A DNA stretch of 24,155 nucleotides from Gammaproteobacteria bacterium UBA6724. GTDB lineage: Bacteria > Pseudomonadota > Gammaproteobacteria > Pseudomonadales > Azotimanducaceae. The position numbers were made by a program, and so were the translations under genes. This document shows positions 23,417 through 24,155 of this stretch, in pieces (the first letter of the stretch is position 1; the number at the start of each line of letters is the position of its first letter). Where the stretch lies: positions 1-24,155 of the forward strand of contig DKIG01000013.1 of assembly GCA_002454165.1 (NCBI GenBank), read 5' to 3'. The notes under the pieces are model-generated. The model saw only the letters and a program-made list of their open reading frames with translations, had not been told where the DNA came from and made no database searches.

Positions 23417-23965
23417 TAGCCTAGTAGGGTCGTCACACTAGCGATCTTGTGAATGTTAACGACTATGCGCTCTTGGCTCATTACGTCCCCTTATTTTTAA
23501 GTTGTCTTTTACCTCGCCAACAGGCCAATGTACGAGGTGGGTGCGAGGAGCGCATCGTCTGTCATTCTGGCAAAAACCAGAATCTAGAAGAAATGAAGGG
23601 TACAGTATCCGTCGCCCGCCGCGCCCGCTAATAATCCTGCCCCGCTATTCCTGAATAAAGTCTACTTTTTATCCTGATACGGAGCAGAAAACCAGAAAAT
23701 TATACTCAAATCACCATATTATATGTATGGTTGAAGGGATGCATGACAAATGTTTTCGGTAAAATGGACGGAAAATAATAAGGGGCTGTCTTGTATAACT
23801 AAGTTTGTTACAGGATATCTAAAAGAGAAAGAAATGTTCGAACAAAGTATTTAGTACAGTCAAGAGAATCATAATAGTATGTATTTTGTAAAATTCTGTG
23901 AGAGCGACTCTGATACATTCAAATCAAACATGTAGAAAGCATTATAAAACTAGAAATAAAAACCA
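23417..23965. other. Intergenic region of about 550 bases, AT-rich toward the right
   Basis: No gene can be supported here. A 60-codon plus-strand frame (23449-23631) shows no recognisable motif and overlaps a repeat. The left third resembles the rest of the chromosome in composition. From about 23640 the sequence becomes AT-rich: hand counts of two 60-base lines gave about 30 percent G+C. It holds one decayed palindromic repeat and a 10-bp palindrome, TGTTCGAACA, at 23835-23844. Confidence 0.5.
23561..23587. repeat. Decayed dispersed palindromic repeat (GTCATTC..GAATC type)
   Basis: GTCATTCTGG, CAAAAA, then CCAGAATCTAG form a 7-bp perfect stem (23564-23570 with 23577-23583) and a six-base loop. 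The layout matches the widespread repeat GTCATTCCCGCGAAAGCGGGAATCCAG found between genes in many Proteobacteria, with substitutions. A single half-element is seen here. Confidence 0.45.
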
Positions 23966-24155
23966 ATGAACCTGATACAACAAGGAATCGACAAAGGCTT
24001 AATCAGATTTGACGATGAGCAAAAATATATTACCTACATCCACCAAAACAAACGACGGAATTACGGTAATCCAGAGGAGCGAGTGCAGGCGGAATCATTT
24101 CTAAAGCTCATATTAGTTTATGGTTACGCGACAGAGCGGATAGAACAATTTGTAC
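23966..24155 (+). CDS. N-terminus of a probable type I restriction-related protein, 3' cut by window
   Basis: The first 63 codons of a gene that continues past the right edge. The stretch KRRNYGNPEERVQAESFLKLILVYGYATERIEQFV resembles the N-terminal segment (HSDR_N_2-like) of type I restriction R subunits and of some N6-adenine DNA methylase proteins, in which a dP-E-kVR-E..l.lI..YgY...rI pattern precedes a nuclease-like core. The catalytic part is outside the window, so R-subunit, M-subunit or another defence protein cannot be told apart. The ATG is the first in frame; upstream sequence is AT-rich without a strong ribosome site. Composition differs from the LPS genes, which suggests horizontal gain. 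Confidence 0.5.
   Translation, partial: MNLIQQGIDKGLIRFDDEQKYITYIHQNKRRNYGNPEERVQAESFLKLILVYGYATERIEQFV

Noticed and set aside
23449..23631. 60-codon plus-strand frame upstream of ilvE
   Set aside because: No recognisable motif or ribosome site, and it runs through the decayed palindromic repeat.
23788..23825. GGGGCTGTCTTGTATAA considered as an insertion-sequence end
   Set aside because: No matching inverted copy and no transposase fragment were found nearby.
23750..23854. 34-codon plus-strand frame in the AT-rich gap
   Set aside because: Too short, with no family resemblance; frames of this length are expected by chance.

Overview
The window is a gene-dense stretch of a Gram-negative chromosome, most likely from a gammaproteobacterium. 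Three things point there: parE next to a yqiB-type (DUF1249) gene as in Escherichia coli, a parE-parC tandem, and a lipopolysaccharide (LPS) inner-core cluster. The order of that cluster (ilvE, waaF, waaC, waaG, waaP, further kinases, carbamoyltransferase, with hldE and waaA nearby) recalls the ilvE/waa region of Pseudomonas aeruginosa. Base composition is roughly balanced, with two AT-rich patches: a methyltransferase gene (12423-13091) and the right edge (from about 23640). No rRNA, tRNA or CRISPR array was seen.

Layout. Positions 2-454 hold the 3' end of a LivF-type ABC transporter ATPase gene. Positions 455-1065 hold no intact gene. They contain a decayed DUF3800 gene, its own sigma70-like promoter with an overlapping dyad, and a 19-bp direct repeat enclosing the unit. 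On the minus strand from about 8787 down to 1066 lie waaA, yqiB, parE, parC and serB (Kdo transfer, a conserved protein of unknown function, topoisomerase IV, phosphoserine phosphatase). A plus-strand pair at 8987-10934 encodes an FAD-dependent oxidoreductase and an aldo/keto reductase. It converges on hldE, a methyltransferase gene and an InaA-like kinase gene (minus, 13909-10947). A plus-strand lpxL-type lipid A acyltransferase gene (13974-14894) converges on a minus-strand run from about 23356 down to 14919: ilvE, waaF, waaC, a waaG-waaP fusion, a protein with two kinase domains, and a NodU/CmcH-type carbamoyltransferase. The right end is AT-rich, carries a decayed palindromic repeat, and opens into the first 63 codons of a gene resembling the N-terminal region of type I restriction proteins.

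How the genes fit together. HldE makes the activated heptose precursor, WaaA adds Kdo to lipid A, the LpxL-type enzyme adds a late acyl chain, WaaC and WaaF add two heptoses, and the WaaG domain adds the first outer-core hexose. Four kinase-type domains (WaaP, the double kinase, the InaA-like protein) and the carbamoyltransferase could decorate that core with phosphate and carbamoyl groups. No outer-core transferase beyond WaaG, no O-antigen ligase and no msbA are in view, so the window encodes a short, heavily modified inner core. The most unusual items are the one-polypeptide WaaG-WaaP fusion, the double-kinase protein, the DUF3800 cassette between direct repeats, recurrent 14-bp periodic repeats in intergenic leaders, and the probable edge of a restriction or defence locus at the right end.
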